64,000 bases of DNA, taken from JANMZO01 sp963763135. GTDB taxonomy: Bacteria; Actinomycetota; Acidimicrobiia; Acidimicrobiales; JANYDT01. Both the position numbers and the translations under genes were made by a program. This document shows, piece after piece, positions 1 through 6,813 of the stretch. A model generated the notes under the pieces. That model did no database searches. It saw only the letters and a program-made list of their open reading frames with translations, and was not told the origin of the DNA. Every line of letters starts with the position of its first letter. The first letter of the stretch is position 1. The stretch lies in contig CAVXNJ010000004.1 in the NCBI GenBank assembly GCA_963763135.1, positions 992,001-1,056,000 of the forward strand. The letters are read 5' to 3'.

Positions 1-398
1 ATCCTCGATACACCCTCGGCTTTACAGAACGCGGCATCCATGTGTCGGCTGGCGGCCATCGCGGCCGGAAAGCCGGCATAGGCGGCGACGTGCAGGAGAA
101 TCTCTTCGATCTCGCTTCGCTGTAGTCCGTGATGCAGGCCGATCTGGGTGTGGATCTCCAACTCCTCATCGCGGGCGTGGGCCGCCAGAACCGAGATGAC
201 GAGAAGCGACCGATCACGTCGGGAAAGTTGGGGCCGCGACCACATGTGCCCGACCGCGTTGAATGCGAACGAACCAAGGGGGCCGAGCCTCCGTTCCATG
301 GAGTCGGAGACACGTTCGGGTTCGACTCCTGGAACAAACCGGGTGAAGACCTCCGCCGCTCGGGCGTGACGCTGTTCAAAACTCTCGGGTCCTGGCAT
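1..398 (-). CDS. Carboxymuconolactone decarboxylase family protein (C-terminal part cut off by window edge)
   Basis: This is an AhpD/CMD-fold alpha-helical protein. The visible part reads from MPGPESFEQRHARAAEVF through a helix containing RSEIEEILLHVAAYAGFPAA, the hallmark CMD helix. The sequence runs off position 1, so the C-terminus is missing. I chose ATG 398 because an AAGGAGG ribosome-binding site lies just upstream on the minus strand. In this family such proteins act as decarboxylases or as peroxidase-type disulfide reductases. No CxxC is visible in the part present, so the reaction is not decided. It is transcribed in the same direction as the UGSC gene pair behind it, with a 73-base gap. 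Confidence 0.8.
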   Translation of the reverse strand, partial: MPGPESFEQRHARAAEVFTRFVPGVEPERVSDSMERRLGPLGSFAFNAVGHMWSRPQLSRRDRSLLVISVLAAHARDEELEIHTQIGLHHGLQRSEIEEILLHVAAYAGFPAAMAASRHMDAAFCKAEGVSR

Positions 399-471
399 CG
401 CGGCCTCCTTCGTGTGGGTGGGTAAAATCTACGGTGTCGGGATCGGGCAATGGCAATCCGCTGCGACACCC

Positions 472-1035
472 CTAGCGTTGTACTGGTGCGATCAACAGCT
501 GTACCGCTTGCTCAATCGTGGCTCGGGCTTTCGCTTCAAGTTCGGCATCAGTGGCCGAGGAGATCGGATGATCGATCACCGCGAACTTGTACCCGGGCAC
601 GCCCAAAGCGGTTGCCATCAACTCAGCACCGTCGACGAAGGCGGTCGTCATGACCCCGACCGACGGAGTTCCGGCCCGCTCACCGCTGACGGCGTCGTGC
701 AAACTGCACGACGAGCAACTTCCTCAATCGCCGATACCAGAGAACATCGCACCCCACGTCGACGCCTCGTTGATCAGCTCGACCTCGGCGGGTGCTGAAT
801 AGTTGGATTTTGTCCGGAGAACGACGCTGGCGACTTGCCATTCGTCTCGGAGAATGCGAGCGAGGTGGGCAAAAAACGGTCGGGTATTCGACTTCCCGTT
901 CGAGATGATGCCGACCGTCGCGCCTTCCAGCGTCGTCAGGCGAGCTGCGAGAACGACTGGCTCCGCGTCGTCTTCGAACGTGGGGTCGAGCACGGTGATC
1001 CGTCGGGCGTCAGGCACGGTTCGTGGATGCGTCAT
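472..1035 (-). CDS. UGSC-family selenoprotein (in-frame UGA read as selenocysteine)
   Basis: The minus-strand frame from ATG 1035 runs 103 codons to a TGA at 724-726, then continues open in the same frame to 472. Read with Sec at the TGA, the protein is 187 residues with U104-G105-S106-C107, followed by SCSLHDA. This is the U-G-S-C motif that names the UGSC family of selenoproteins and their Cys variants. The two flanks form one domain: an N-terminal TVLDPTF and GIISNGKSNTRP segment, and a C-terminal ERAGTPSVGVMTTAF and GVPGYKFAVIDHP segment. A perfect hairpin starts about 11 nt after the UGA (separate entry). The family's reaction is not known to me; a thiol/selenol redox role is inferred from the motif. 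It lies 61 bases downstream of its probable operon partner. A conventional annotation would split it into two false genes of 103 and about 76 residues. Confidence 0.88.
693..713 (-). promoter_or_regulatory. Candidate bacterial SECIS hairpin for the UGSC selenoprotein
   Basis: On the minus strand the arms CGTCGTGC and GCACGACG pair perfectly (8 bp) around a loop AGTTT. The loop lies 19-23 nt after the UGA and has a G at its second position. Bacterial SECIS elements recognised by SelB sit directly downstream of the UGA, with an apical loop roughly 16-37 nt away that carries an early G. The hairpin lies within the coding sequence, as expected for bacteria. Confidence 0.75.
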
Positions 1036-1096
1036 TGTCGATGTGTCGTTGTCGATATGTCGTTGATCGGCTGTCAGACATCGAGATGTCTCCTGT

Positions 1097-2140
1097 TCAG
1101 CAATTGAAACACACGCCGATCCCGGAGGTCACGGCGGCGGATTTCGGACCCAGCCACGGCGGAATGACCGCAGCAAATCCGCCAGCGTCGCCGCCGGCCG
1201 AGATGACCAGAAGATGATCGGGTGAAGGAAGAGCCCGGTACTCAGTGTCGCGATTTCGATCGTTCACGACAGCCTGCTTCCCAACCTGCTCCCAGTCGGA
1301 TCGGTGTACGACGGCATGCTCGAACACGAACTCACGAACGTCGGCCTTCGACCAACCGGCGCGATGAAACACGTCGCGGAGTTGAGGCGGAAACACCACT
1401 GCGTAGTTGCCGGCCCAAATCGAATAGTGGAGCATCGTCGCTTTGATCTCCGCGACGACCGTCGTCAGCAGTTGTCGAGGGTCGGTCGTCCACTCGTTCA
1501 TGATCTGCCGGGGGCCGGACGCCGCGAACGCCGTAACTGACGAGACTCCGACGGGAACACCGCGCTCCGTCCCAAGCGGTACCCAAGGAGCCCCACCCTC
1601 CTCATCTTCGGCGAGACACCACGAGAGCTTTCCCGGATGACCGAGGGTGGAGCGGTCAAGTCCGCCCGGCCGAGCGTCCAACAGGTTTCGGAGGATGAGT
1701 CGTACGGCTCGGCCGATGCAGACGGATGCCCGATCGGGCCCGGCCAAAGCGGAGTGCGCCGACGACATACCGAGTTCAAGTCGGACTGATCCGTTTACCA
1801 CCAAGAGGATTGCGCAGCCACCGGTTGACGCTGTTGCCCCGTGAACCAACAGATCCGGTTGGCACAACGCATCGACGGCAGCGAGGACCACGGGAAAGTC
1901 CGGAGGCAGACAACCGGCCATCACGGCGTTGATGGCGATCTTCTCGGCCGTAAGTGCGCGTACCTTTACCGTTTCGATCCCGACGACGTGGTCGGGTTTC
2001 GACCCGACCCAGTCGAGCATGGCCAGCACCCGGTCGGGGGTGGGCGCCACGACGGGGAGCCCATCGGTCCACCCTCGATCCCGAAACAGCTTCTGGGCGT
2101 CGTCGTCTTCGACTTCGAAGCTCCGAGAGCGCAGTTGCAT
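1097..2140 (-). CDS. Conserved protein of unknown function, probable partner of the UGSC selenoprotein
   Basis: The protein has 347 residues, no signal peptide and no membrane helix. The N-terminus contains RGWTDGLPVVAPTPDRV, then INAVMAGCLPPDFPVVLAAV, a Gly-rich ATASTGGCAILLVVNG stretch and IGRAVRLILRNLLDA, followed by HPGKLSWCLAEDEE. The last residues are GVCFNC, so a CxxC ends exactly at the C-terminus (C344, C347). I do not assign an enzyme. It lies directly upstream of the UGSC gene on the same strand and is probably co-transcribed, so it may form a complex with it or act as its redox partner. The terminal CxxC would suit dithiol exchange with a selenenyl-sulfide. Both ideas are inference from position and motif. 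Confidence 0.7.
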   Translation of the reverse strand: MQLRSRSFEVEDDDAQKLFRDRGWTDGLPVVAPTPDRVLAMLDWVGSKPDHVVGIETVKVRALTAEKIAINAVMAGCLPPDFPVVLAAVDALCQPDLLVHGATASTGGCAILLVVNGSVRLELGMSSAHSALAGPDRASVCIGRAVRLILRNLLDARPGGLDRSTLGHPGKLSWCLAEDEEGGAPWVPLGTERGVPVGVSSVTAFAASGPRQIMNEWTTDPRQLLTTVVAEIKATMLHYSIWAGNYAVVFPPQLRDVFHRAGWSKADVREFVFEHAVVHRSDWEQVGKQAVVNDRNRDTEYRALPSPDHLLVISAGGDAGGFAAVIPPWLGPKSAAVTSGIGVCFNC

Positions 2141-2197
2141 GGATACTTTCTAACCGGGTCGGACGATCGATGCTGAATCAGTCTGGCGGCTTAAGCA

Positions 2198-2224
2198 ACC
2201 TAAGGTTTAGGTCGATGGACCTAA
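2198..2224. promoter_or_regulatory. Overlapping palindromic operator between divergent genes
   Basis: Three half-sites, ACCTAA, TTAGGT and ACCTAA, form two overlapping palindromes: ACCTAA-GGT-TTAGGT (2198-2212) and the perfect 18-mer TTAGGTCGATGGACCTAA (2207-2224). They abut the start codon of the metal-dependent hydrolase and lie between it and the divergent UGSC operon. The half-sites equal the outer hexamers of the DtxR/IdeR iron box (TTAGGT-N7-ACCTAA), but the spacing here is N6. Regulation by a DtxR-like or TetR-like repressor is therefore possible but unproven. No regulator gene lies next to it. Confidence 0.6.
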
Positions 2225-2225
2225 C

Positions 2226-3083
2226 GTGATGAGCGACGCCCCCGCACTACCGCTTCGGCGCGTGAGCTTTGAGTTTCCGTCGGTCAACGATTTGGTCTGG
2301 ACCCGAAAGCCCGAGTTGGCCATCGCCGCGAACAGTGTGTCGCTGCTCATGCCGTTCGTTGAGCCCTACGTCGTCCGGTCGATTCGTGCGGTCACTGATG
2401 ACCTGAAGGAACCGTCCCTGGCCGAAGATGCCAAGGGGTTTGCGCGTCAAGAATCGCAGCACCACGGTCAGCACCGGATGTACAACCAACTGCTCGGGAC
2501 ACGGTATCGGGGTATTCGCCGGATTGAACGGTGGGCCGACTTCACCTACCACTTTCTCGAGAAACACACGTCAGCCACGTTTGGCGTCGCATTCGCCGCG
2601 GGATTTGAAACGGTGGCGTTCTGCGCCGCTCGATGGGTCGAACAGCACGCCGACGACGTGCTGCAGGGCGCAGATCCTCGGGGCGCATCGTTGTTTCTGT
2701 GGCATCTGGCCGAAGAAGTCGAGCACAAGACCGTTGCCTCGGATGTTTACCGGGCCATCGGCGGGGGACGAATTCGTTACACGGCGGCGATGCTCGTCTC
2801 CGCGGTCATCCTCGCCTGGTTCGCCGTGCTCGGAACCGTGACCATGATGTGGCATGAGCGTCGGCTATTCCAGCCGGTAGCGCATCTCCGCATGCTCCTA
2901 TGGACACTCACGTTTTTGTTCGTGCTCCTTCCGGTGATGGCTGTGTCAGTGCTTCCGAGTCACGATCCCCGGGACCTGGCTGACCCGTACCGTCTCCACA
3001 GTTGGATCACCGGTCGGTTCGACGGCATTGACGCCATGGGCGTCGACGTCATGGTCGATCGCGTACCGACGAGCCTCGGCTAG
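2226..3083 (+). CDS. Predicted metal-dependent hydrolase, PF10118-like membrane-associated protein
   Basis: This 285-residue protein resembles the Metal_hydrol (COG3687) family. It has a helical core with carboxylate and histidine pairs of ferritin-like appearance: ARQESQHHGQHRMYNQ, AAGFETVAFCAARW and LWHLAEEVEHKTVASDVY. Two hydrophobic helices follow near residues 183-210 and 222-245. The biochemical role of the family is not established; di-metal binding by the E/H residues is inferred. The start is GTG 2226 or ATG 2229, and both directly follow the palindromic operator. It is transcribed away from the UGSC operon. If the operator is metal-responsive, a link to metal supply would make sense. 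Confidence 0.7.
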   Translation: MMSDAPALPLRRVSFEFPSVNDLVWTRKPELAIAANSVSLLMPFVEPYVVRSIRAVTDDLKEPSLAEDAKGFARQESQHHGQHRMYNQLLGTRYRGIRRIERWADFTYHFLEKHTSATFGVAFAAGFETVAFCAARWVEQHADDVLQGADPRGASLFLWHLAEEVEHKTVASDVYRAIGGGRIRYTAAMLVSAVILAWFAVLGTVTMMWHERRLFQPVAHLRMLLWTLTFLFVLLPVMAVSVLPSHDPRDLADPYRLHSWITGRFDGIDAMGVDVMVDRVPTSLG

Positions 3084-3110
3084 TTGATGTCAGAGCCCGG
3101 ACACTTACGC

Positions 3111-3116
3111 TACGTT
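3111..3116 (+). promoter_or_regulatory. -10 box of a leaderless promoter (mycoredoxin gene)
   Basis: TACGTT lies 7 nt before ATG 3124, placing the predicted transcription start at the start codon. No ribosome-binding site is seen. The same arrangement recurs across the window. Confidence 0.5.
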
Positions 3117-3123
3117 CGGTTGC

Positions 3124-3363
3124 ATGGCAACAAACGTGACGATGTACTGGCGACCGGGCTGTGGATTCTGTTCAGCGCTCAAGCGAAATCTCGACGCCAG
3201 AGGAATTGAGTACGAGATGCGTAACATCTGGGACAACCCCGACGATGCCGCCTTCGTACGTTCCGTCGCTCGGGGCAACGAAACGGTTCCGACCGTCACG
3301 GTGGGCGAGCTCTCGATGGTGAACCCGTCGGCTGATGAGGTCATCGCAGCGCTCGCCGGTTAA
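3124..3363 (+). CDS. Mycoredoxin / glutaredoxin-like protein
   Basis: This 79-residue thioredoxin-fold protein begins VTMYWRPGCGFCSALKRNL, with active site C13-G-F-C16 and the cis-proline motif ETVPTV. Actinobacterial mycoredoxins of this length reduce mycothiol mixed disulfides in the cytosol using a CxxC redoxin fold. The short length, the NIWDNPDDAAFVRSV helix and the actinobacterial setting favour mycoredoxin over a glutathione-dependent glutaredoxin. It converges with the TlpA-like selenoprotein gene across a shared terminator. Confidence 0.88.
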   Translation: MATNVTMYWRPGCGFCSALKRNLDARGIEYEMRNIWDNPDDAAFVRSVARGNETVPTVTVGELSMVNPSADEVIAALAG

Positions 3364-3374
3364 CGAGTCGGGGA

Positions 3375-3397
3375 CGCCATGCCGGGGTCGCATGGTG
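3375..3397. terminator. Bidirectional hairpin terminator between convergent genes
   Basis: Arms CGCCATGC and GCATGGTG (8 bp with one wobble pair) enclose the 7-nt loop CGGGGTC. The hairpin fills the 35-base gap between the mycoredoxin stop and the stop of the minus-strand thioredoxin gene. There is no T-tract. Confidence 0.55.
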
Positions 3398-3398
3398 C

Positions 3399-3974
3399 TC
3401 AGGCGATGGCCTTCAACACGTCCTTGTACGGGATGGACCCGAGCTCACCGTTTAACACCTTGCCGTCTTTGCTGATCAGAATCCAGGCCGGCTGAGCGGG
3501 AACGCCCATCAGAGTCCATGACAAACCGGTCCGGTCCCAGTACATAGGAAACGACTTGACTTTGGTCCGGGTGATGAACGCCTTGGCCCTCACCAGATCG
3601 TCTTGGGTACCAAGGCCGATGACGTCGATCTTGCTGCTGTTTTGTCGAACGAACTGTTCGACGCCCGGGGCTTCCCCGATGCACGTAGTTCAATAGGGCG
3701 CCCAAAACCAGACGAGCAGAGGCTTCTTGCCCGACAGGGCGCTGCGCAGCGCGACGGATTTCCCGGTTCGAACGTCGGTCACGGATATCGACGGGAGCGG
3801 GTTCGCCGGAACTGGTTTCGTTGTGGTCCGCGTTACCGCCTGCGGATTTCCGGCCGCAATCGCCGGGCTGTCGCCGGCCGACAGTATGCCAAACGCTCCC
3901 GCCCCCACAATGCTGAACAGCGCGATTCCGGCGGCTCGGCGGCGACGCCGCAGCGCGGAAAGCTGACGTGTCAT
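3399..3974 (-). CDS. TlpA-like extracytoplasmic thioredoxin selenoprotein with U-x-x-C active site
   Basis: Reading from ATG 3974, the frame meets TGA at 3690-3692 exactly where the first active-site cysteine of a thioredoxin fold belongs: LLVWFWAPY-U95-T-T-C98-IGEAPGVEQF. The frame then stays open for the rest of the fold, through KSFPMYWDRTGLSW and the cis-proline segment GVPAQPAWILISKDGKV, to 3399 (191 residues). TlpA/ResA proteins have WCxxC here, so this is a Sec-for-Cys form (UTTC). The N-terminus, RRRRRAAGIALFSIVGAGAFG, is a signal peptide or membrane anchor, so the domain acts outside the membrane. Its ATG overlaps the stop of the CcdA gene (ATGA), and GAAGGAG lies upstream. CcdA-type proteins feed electrons to such thioredoxins. 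A UGA-distal hairpin is listed separately. Confidence 0.88.
3666..3678 (-). promoter_or_regulatory. Candidate bacterial SECIS hairpin for the TlpA-like selenoprotein
   Basis: On the minus strand CGGGG-AAG-CCCCG forms a 5-bp GC stem 12-24 nt after the UGA, with loop AAG at 17-19 nt. This is within the usual bacterial SECIS distance and has a G in the loop, but the loop is small. The wider sequence allows one more wobble pair. It is weaker than the hairpin at 693-713 but in the right place. Confidence 0.6.
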
Positions 3975-4888
3975 GAAACTCCTTCGGAGGGCTTCGAATC
4001 GTTCCCATTGCGATGGGAACCTCGAGTGAGAACGACGCTTGCGGAGGCTGCGCCGACGACGGCGACGAGCGCAATCAGAACCAGCGACAGCGGCAGGCGA
4101 TCGATGAGGTTCGTAAGTGACGAGGACCAGGACTGGACCCACGCAACCGGACCCTCCGGCACATCCTCGCCGCGGATGATGGTGCGCCACTCGTAGTACC
4201 CGTAGTAGGAAACGTAGAGTCCTGAAACGATGAGGAGGGCACCGGATATCCGGTTCACGTGGGGGAGAATCTTCCGCATTCCGCGAACGACGGCCTGTTG
4301 CGCCAAGGCCACGGAAAACGAGAGCAGCACCATCACCAGGCCCATGCCGAGGGTGAACGCCAAATAGACGCTCATCTTCGAAAGGAATCCCTTCTCTCGG
4401 GTGGATGCCACCACGGCAGAAATGAAACCCGGGAACCCGCACGACAGCGACACCACCGCATACGAGAGACCGTAGAGATACATCGACCGGTACCCGCTGC
4501 CGGCTCGCGCCCGACTCACGGTCAGACGCGTGAGCTTCGGTTCATAGCCCCTGACCATGGAAAGGCCGAGAATGGCCAAGATGACGCCGACAACCATCGA
4601 GATGTAAGGCACCACGTTGTTGATCTGAGAAAGAAAGCTGGTGGCGACGAGTCCGATCGAGCCGAATACCGTGATGAAACCGGCGGTCACCAGAAGCCCC
4701 GTTATGGCGGCATTGGTCAACCGGCGAGACAGCCCAAGATCGTCGTCGGCGTGTTTCCCGACAAAGTACGACACATACGCCGGGAGCATGGCGAAGCCAC
4801 AGGGGTTGAACGCGGTGATGACGCCAGTCACGAGTGCGAAGGCCAGAGGAGTACGCCCGCCTCCGAAGCCTCCGGCCGCAATAACCAT
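3971..4888 (-). CDS. ccdA: CcdA/DsbD-type transmembrane thiol-disulfide transporter
   Basis: This is a 305-residue polytopic membrane protein of the cytochrome c biogenesis CcdA/DsbD-beta family. It moves reducing equivalents from cytosolic thioredoxin across the membrane. The paired functional cysteines are visible in NPCGFAMLPAY (C30) and SLSCGFPG (C150), each at the start of a predicted helix, with about six further hydrophobic segments. The C-terminal ~70 residues form an extra loop and helix (VLIALVAVVGAASASVVL). The stop codon overlaps the ATG of the TlpA-like selenoprotein, which is probably its direct acceptor. No cytochrome c maturation genes are present, so extracytoplasmic thiol reduction in general is as likely as haem attachment. 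Confidence 0.88.
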   Translation of the reverse strand: MVIAAGGFGGGRTPLAFALVTGVITAFNPCGFAMLPAYVSYFVGKHADDDLGLSRRLTNAAITGLLVTAGFITVFGSIGLVATSFLSQINNVVPYISMVVGVILAILGLSMVRGYEPKLTRLTVSRARAGSGYRSMYLYGLSYAVVSLSCGFPGFISAVVASTREKGFLSKMSVYLAFTLGMGLVMVLLSFSVALAQQAVVRGMRKILPHVNRISGALLIVSGLYVSYYGYYEWRTIIRGEDVPEGPVAWVQSWSSSLTNLIDRLPLSLVLIALVAVVGAASASVVLTRGSHRNGNDSKPSEGVS

Positions 4889-4972
4889 GCACCAAGTCTC
4901 GCATCTCCGAGCTGATCAACTTGGCAAGATCTCAGCCCATACTCAGGGGACGAAAGACCTCTGGCCCGGGGA

Positions 4973-5653
4973 CTATCGAACAGCCAGCCAGTTCATGGCG
5001 AAGTGACAGGTGCCGGCGAGAAAAACGAAGGTGTGCCAAACCTCGTGGTAGCCGAACGACAGCGAAGGATTCGGGCGCTGCAACCGCAGAAGAATCGCCC
5101 CGATCATGTAAAGCGCCCCGCCGAGCAGAAGAAACGTCTTTTCCGGCCCCGTGAGCTTATGGAGCAGTTGGGGGAGAACGAGGACGGACACCCATCCCAT
5201 CACGAAGTACAGCCCCCCGCCGATGCGGCGGAACCGTTTCAGGGAACTCAGCTTCAAGACGATGCCCGTGAGCGCAGCGAACCACACAGCGGACAGGAGC
5301 GGAATACTCCAGGCGCGCGGCAGCTTCTGCCACGTCACCGGGGTATACGACCCGGCGATGAGCACGTAGATCATGGCGTGGTCGAGCCACCGCATCCATG
5401 ACCGCAATTTCGGCGTACCGAGAAGACGGTTGTACAGGGCGCTGGTGGCGTAGAGGGCAGTGACGCTTCCCGCGTAAATCGCGGCAGCGATCCGCGTCGG
5501 CGTGGAGGGATCAGCGAACCCCACGAGGGCCAGACCGGCGGGAATGCTCAGAAAGAACGCGATCTGATGCAGACGGCCGCGGTGTTTCGGCTTCTCGCCC
5601 TCCAGAGGATTCCCGGTAACCGGTAGTGGAGGAGGGACCAGCCTGTGCAGCAC
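4973..5653 (-). CDS. Hemolysin III family (PAQR-like) membrane protein
   Basis: This 226-residue protein has seven hydrophobic segments and the conserved HlyIII residues: GRLHQIAFFLSIPAG near the N-terminus, SALYN, WLDHAMIYVLIAGSYTP, and a C-terminal FGYHEVWHTFVFLAGTCHF with the paired histidines typical of this zinc-binding family. The start is GTG 5653. The family's function in bacteria is unclear; early haemolysin reports do not establish a toxin role here. It is followed closely by a small zinc-ribbon gene in the same direction. Confidence 0.88.
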   Translation of the reverse strand: MLHRLVPPPLPVTGNPLEGEKPKHRGRLHQIAFFLSIPAGLALVGFADPSTPTRIAAAIYAGSVTALYATSALYNRLLGTPKLRSWMRWLDHAMIYVLIAGSYTPVTWQKLPRAWSIPLLSAVWFAALTGIVLKLSSLKRFRRIGGGLYFVMGWVSVLVLPQLLHKLTGPEKTFLLLGGALYMIGAILLRLQRPNPSLSFGYHEVWHTFVFLAGTCHFAMNWLAVR

Positions 5654-5664
5654 GAACCTACAAG

Positions 5665-5958
5665 TTACTGCTTCCTGGTTCGCCCTTTGGTGTAATCGAC
5701 CAGTTCTTTGGTCGCGTCACCGAGCACTTCGGCCATCTGTTTCGGCCGTCGTTGCACAAAGACGGTTAGGCACGAAGTGCAACGGACCCAACGTTCGAAT
5801 CTCACGGGTTCGAAGCCATCGTGCTCGCACACCGGGCACGCGATCCCGCCCTGGCGCCGACGAATGCCGACTTCGGTAAGCACACCCCCGTACCTTTCCC
5901 CCATGCGGAACAGGCTCACGATTGCGTTTCCGCCAAACGTCTTCACCGATGAAGTCAC
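5665..5958 (-). CDS. Small zinc-ribbon protein, hypothetical
   Basis: This is a 97-residue protein with a central rubredoxin-like knuckle pair, ACPVCEHDGFEPVRFERWVRC and CTSC, then a basic C-terminus (KGRTRKQ). The four cysteines suggest one structural zinc. I do not recognise a named family. GTG 5958 is preferred as start because TAGCCT lies 6 nt upstream on the minus strand, matching the leaderless pattern of this genome. ATG 5904 is the alternative. It lies 11 bases upstream of the hemolysin III gene and is likely in one transcript with it. Confidence 0.6.
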   Translation of the reverse strand: MTSSVKTFGGNAIVSLFRMGERYGGVLTEVGIRRRQGGIACPVCEHDGFEPVRFERWVRCTSCLTVFVQRRPKQMAEVLGDATKELVDYTKGRTRKQ

Positions 5959-6014
5959 CCGGCCAGGCTACTGAGATGTCGCCCAGATCGCTCAACAGCA
6001 CTCGTGCACTCGGC

Positions 6015-6020
6015 TACCTT
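6015..6020 (+). promoter_or_regulatory. -10 box deciding the start of the acyltransferase gene
   Basis: TACCTT sits 7 nt before ATG 6028. An upstream in-frame GTG at 6004 has no such box or ribosome-binding site, so ATG 6028 is the likelier leaderless start. Confidence 0.45.
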
Positions 6021-6027
6021 CGCCGGT

Positions 6028-6684
6028 ATGCCTGGACCTGGATGGGGATACGCGACCGCTCGTGGAAAGTTCGCCGAACGACGGAGCGTTTTCGTACGAA
6101 AAGCGTGGGAAACGATCAAACTCTGGGGAGCGGTAGGTCCCCACAGCGGAATGGCGAAACGGTTCGGTGCCTTTGGCGACGGCACGATCATCATGTTCCC
6201 GTGGAACACGATTTACGGGGAACGATGGATGCGGATCGGTTCCGACACGATGATCGGTCCGGAAGTGACCCTCTCCGTAGGAATTCATCCCGACCAGGTC
6301 CCCATCTCCGATCCGGTCATCGTGATCGGCGACCGGTGCCTAATCAACAAAGGGACCGCAATCGTCGCCCACTTTGCGGTTGAAATTGGCGACGACGTGT
6401 TCACCGGTCACAACTGCTACATCACTGACCAGAACCACGGCTATGAGGACCTCGACCGCCCGATCGGAGCGCAGAGCATGCCTGAGCAGCCCGTTCGTAT
6501 CGGGTCGGGAAGCTGGCTGGGTCACGGTGTTGTGGTCCTGCCGGGTGTGACCATCGGTGAGCATGTCACCGTCGCCGCCGGATCCGTCGTAACAAAAGAC
6601 ATTCCCGCCAGGAGCGTGGCCGCCGGTTCCCCGGCGAAAGTGGTCCGCCGGTACTCTGCCGACGAAGGCTGGCATCGCCCCTGA
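6028..6684 (+). CDS. Hexapeptide-repeat (left-handed beta-helix) acyltransferase
   Basis: This is a 218-residue protein with LbH hexapeptide repeats: IMRIGSDTMIGPEVTL-type turns, VIVIGDRCLINKGTAIV, VEIGDDVFTGHNCYITD and VRIGSGSWLGHGVVVLPGV. The pattern ends in the signature ITIGEHVTVAAGSVVTKDIPARSVAAGSPAKVV-type tail of sugar and maltose/galactoside O-acetyltransferases. The QNHGYE motif supplies the probable catalytic histidine. It most likely acetylates or acylates a sugar or cell-envelope glycan from acyl-CoA; the substrate is unknown. It stands alone, with a GGAGAC-rich microsatellite just downstream. Confidence 0.8.
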   Translation: MPGPGWGYATARGKFAERRSVFVRKAWETIKLWGAVGPHSGMAKRFGAFGDGTIIMFPWNTIYGERWMRIGSDTMIGPEVTLSVGIHPDQVPISDPVIVIGDRCLINKGTAIVAHFAVEIGDDVFTGHNCYITDQNHGYEDLDRPIGAQSMPEQPVRIGSGSWLGHGVVVLPGVTIGEHVTVAAGSVVTKDIPARSVAAGSPAKVVRRYSADEGWHRP

Positions 6685-6701
6685 GGATGCGACGTGCGAC
6701 A

Positions 6702-6726
6702 ACGGAGACGGAGACAGAGACGGAGT
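6702..6726. repeat. GGAGAC hexamer microsatellite
   Basis: About four imperfect copies of a 6-base purine-rich unit (GGAGAC / AGAGAC / GGAGTC) lie in the spacer between the acyltransferase and the poly-gamma-glutamate hydrolase gene. Confidence 0.5.
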
Positions 6727-6801
6727 CGGTTGAGGATGGGCGGCGGTGGCGGCTAGGAAGTCACGTAGTCGGGTAGCCACCTATTAGGCGGCGATCACCG
6801 C

Positions 6802-6807
6802 TACGGT
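6802..6807 (+). promoter_or_regulatory. -10 box of a leaderless promoter
   Basis: TACGGT lies 6 nt before the GTG start codon at 6814, and no ribosome-binding site is visible. Confidence 0.45.
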
Positions 6808-6813
6808 TGTGAC

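Noticed and set aside
310..335. GGTTCGACTCCTGG resembles a tRNA T-arm
   Set aside because: It is within the carboxymuconolactone decarboxylase coding region, and no cloverleaf can be drawn.
1036..1075. Imperfect 15-bp repeats (TTGTCGATRTGTCG) between the UGSC gene and its partner
   Set aside because: Short, degenerate, in a 61-base spacer; no function is supported, and an in-gap ATG with GGAGA leads only to a short unrelated frame.
3690..4442. 250-residue minus-strand open frame across ccdA and the TlpA-like gene
   Set aside because: Its first ~156 residues are an out-of-frame reading of ccdA; only the part from ATG 3974 is the thioredoxin-like gene, and its stop is the Sec codon.
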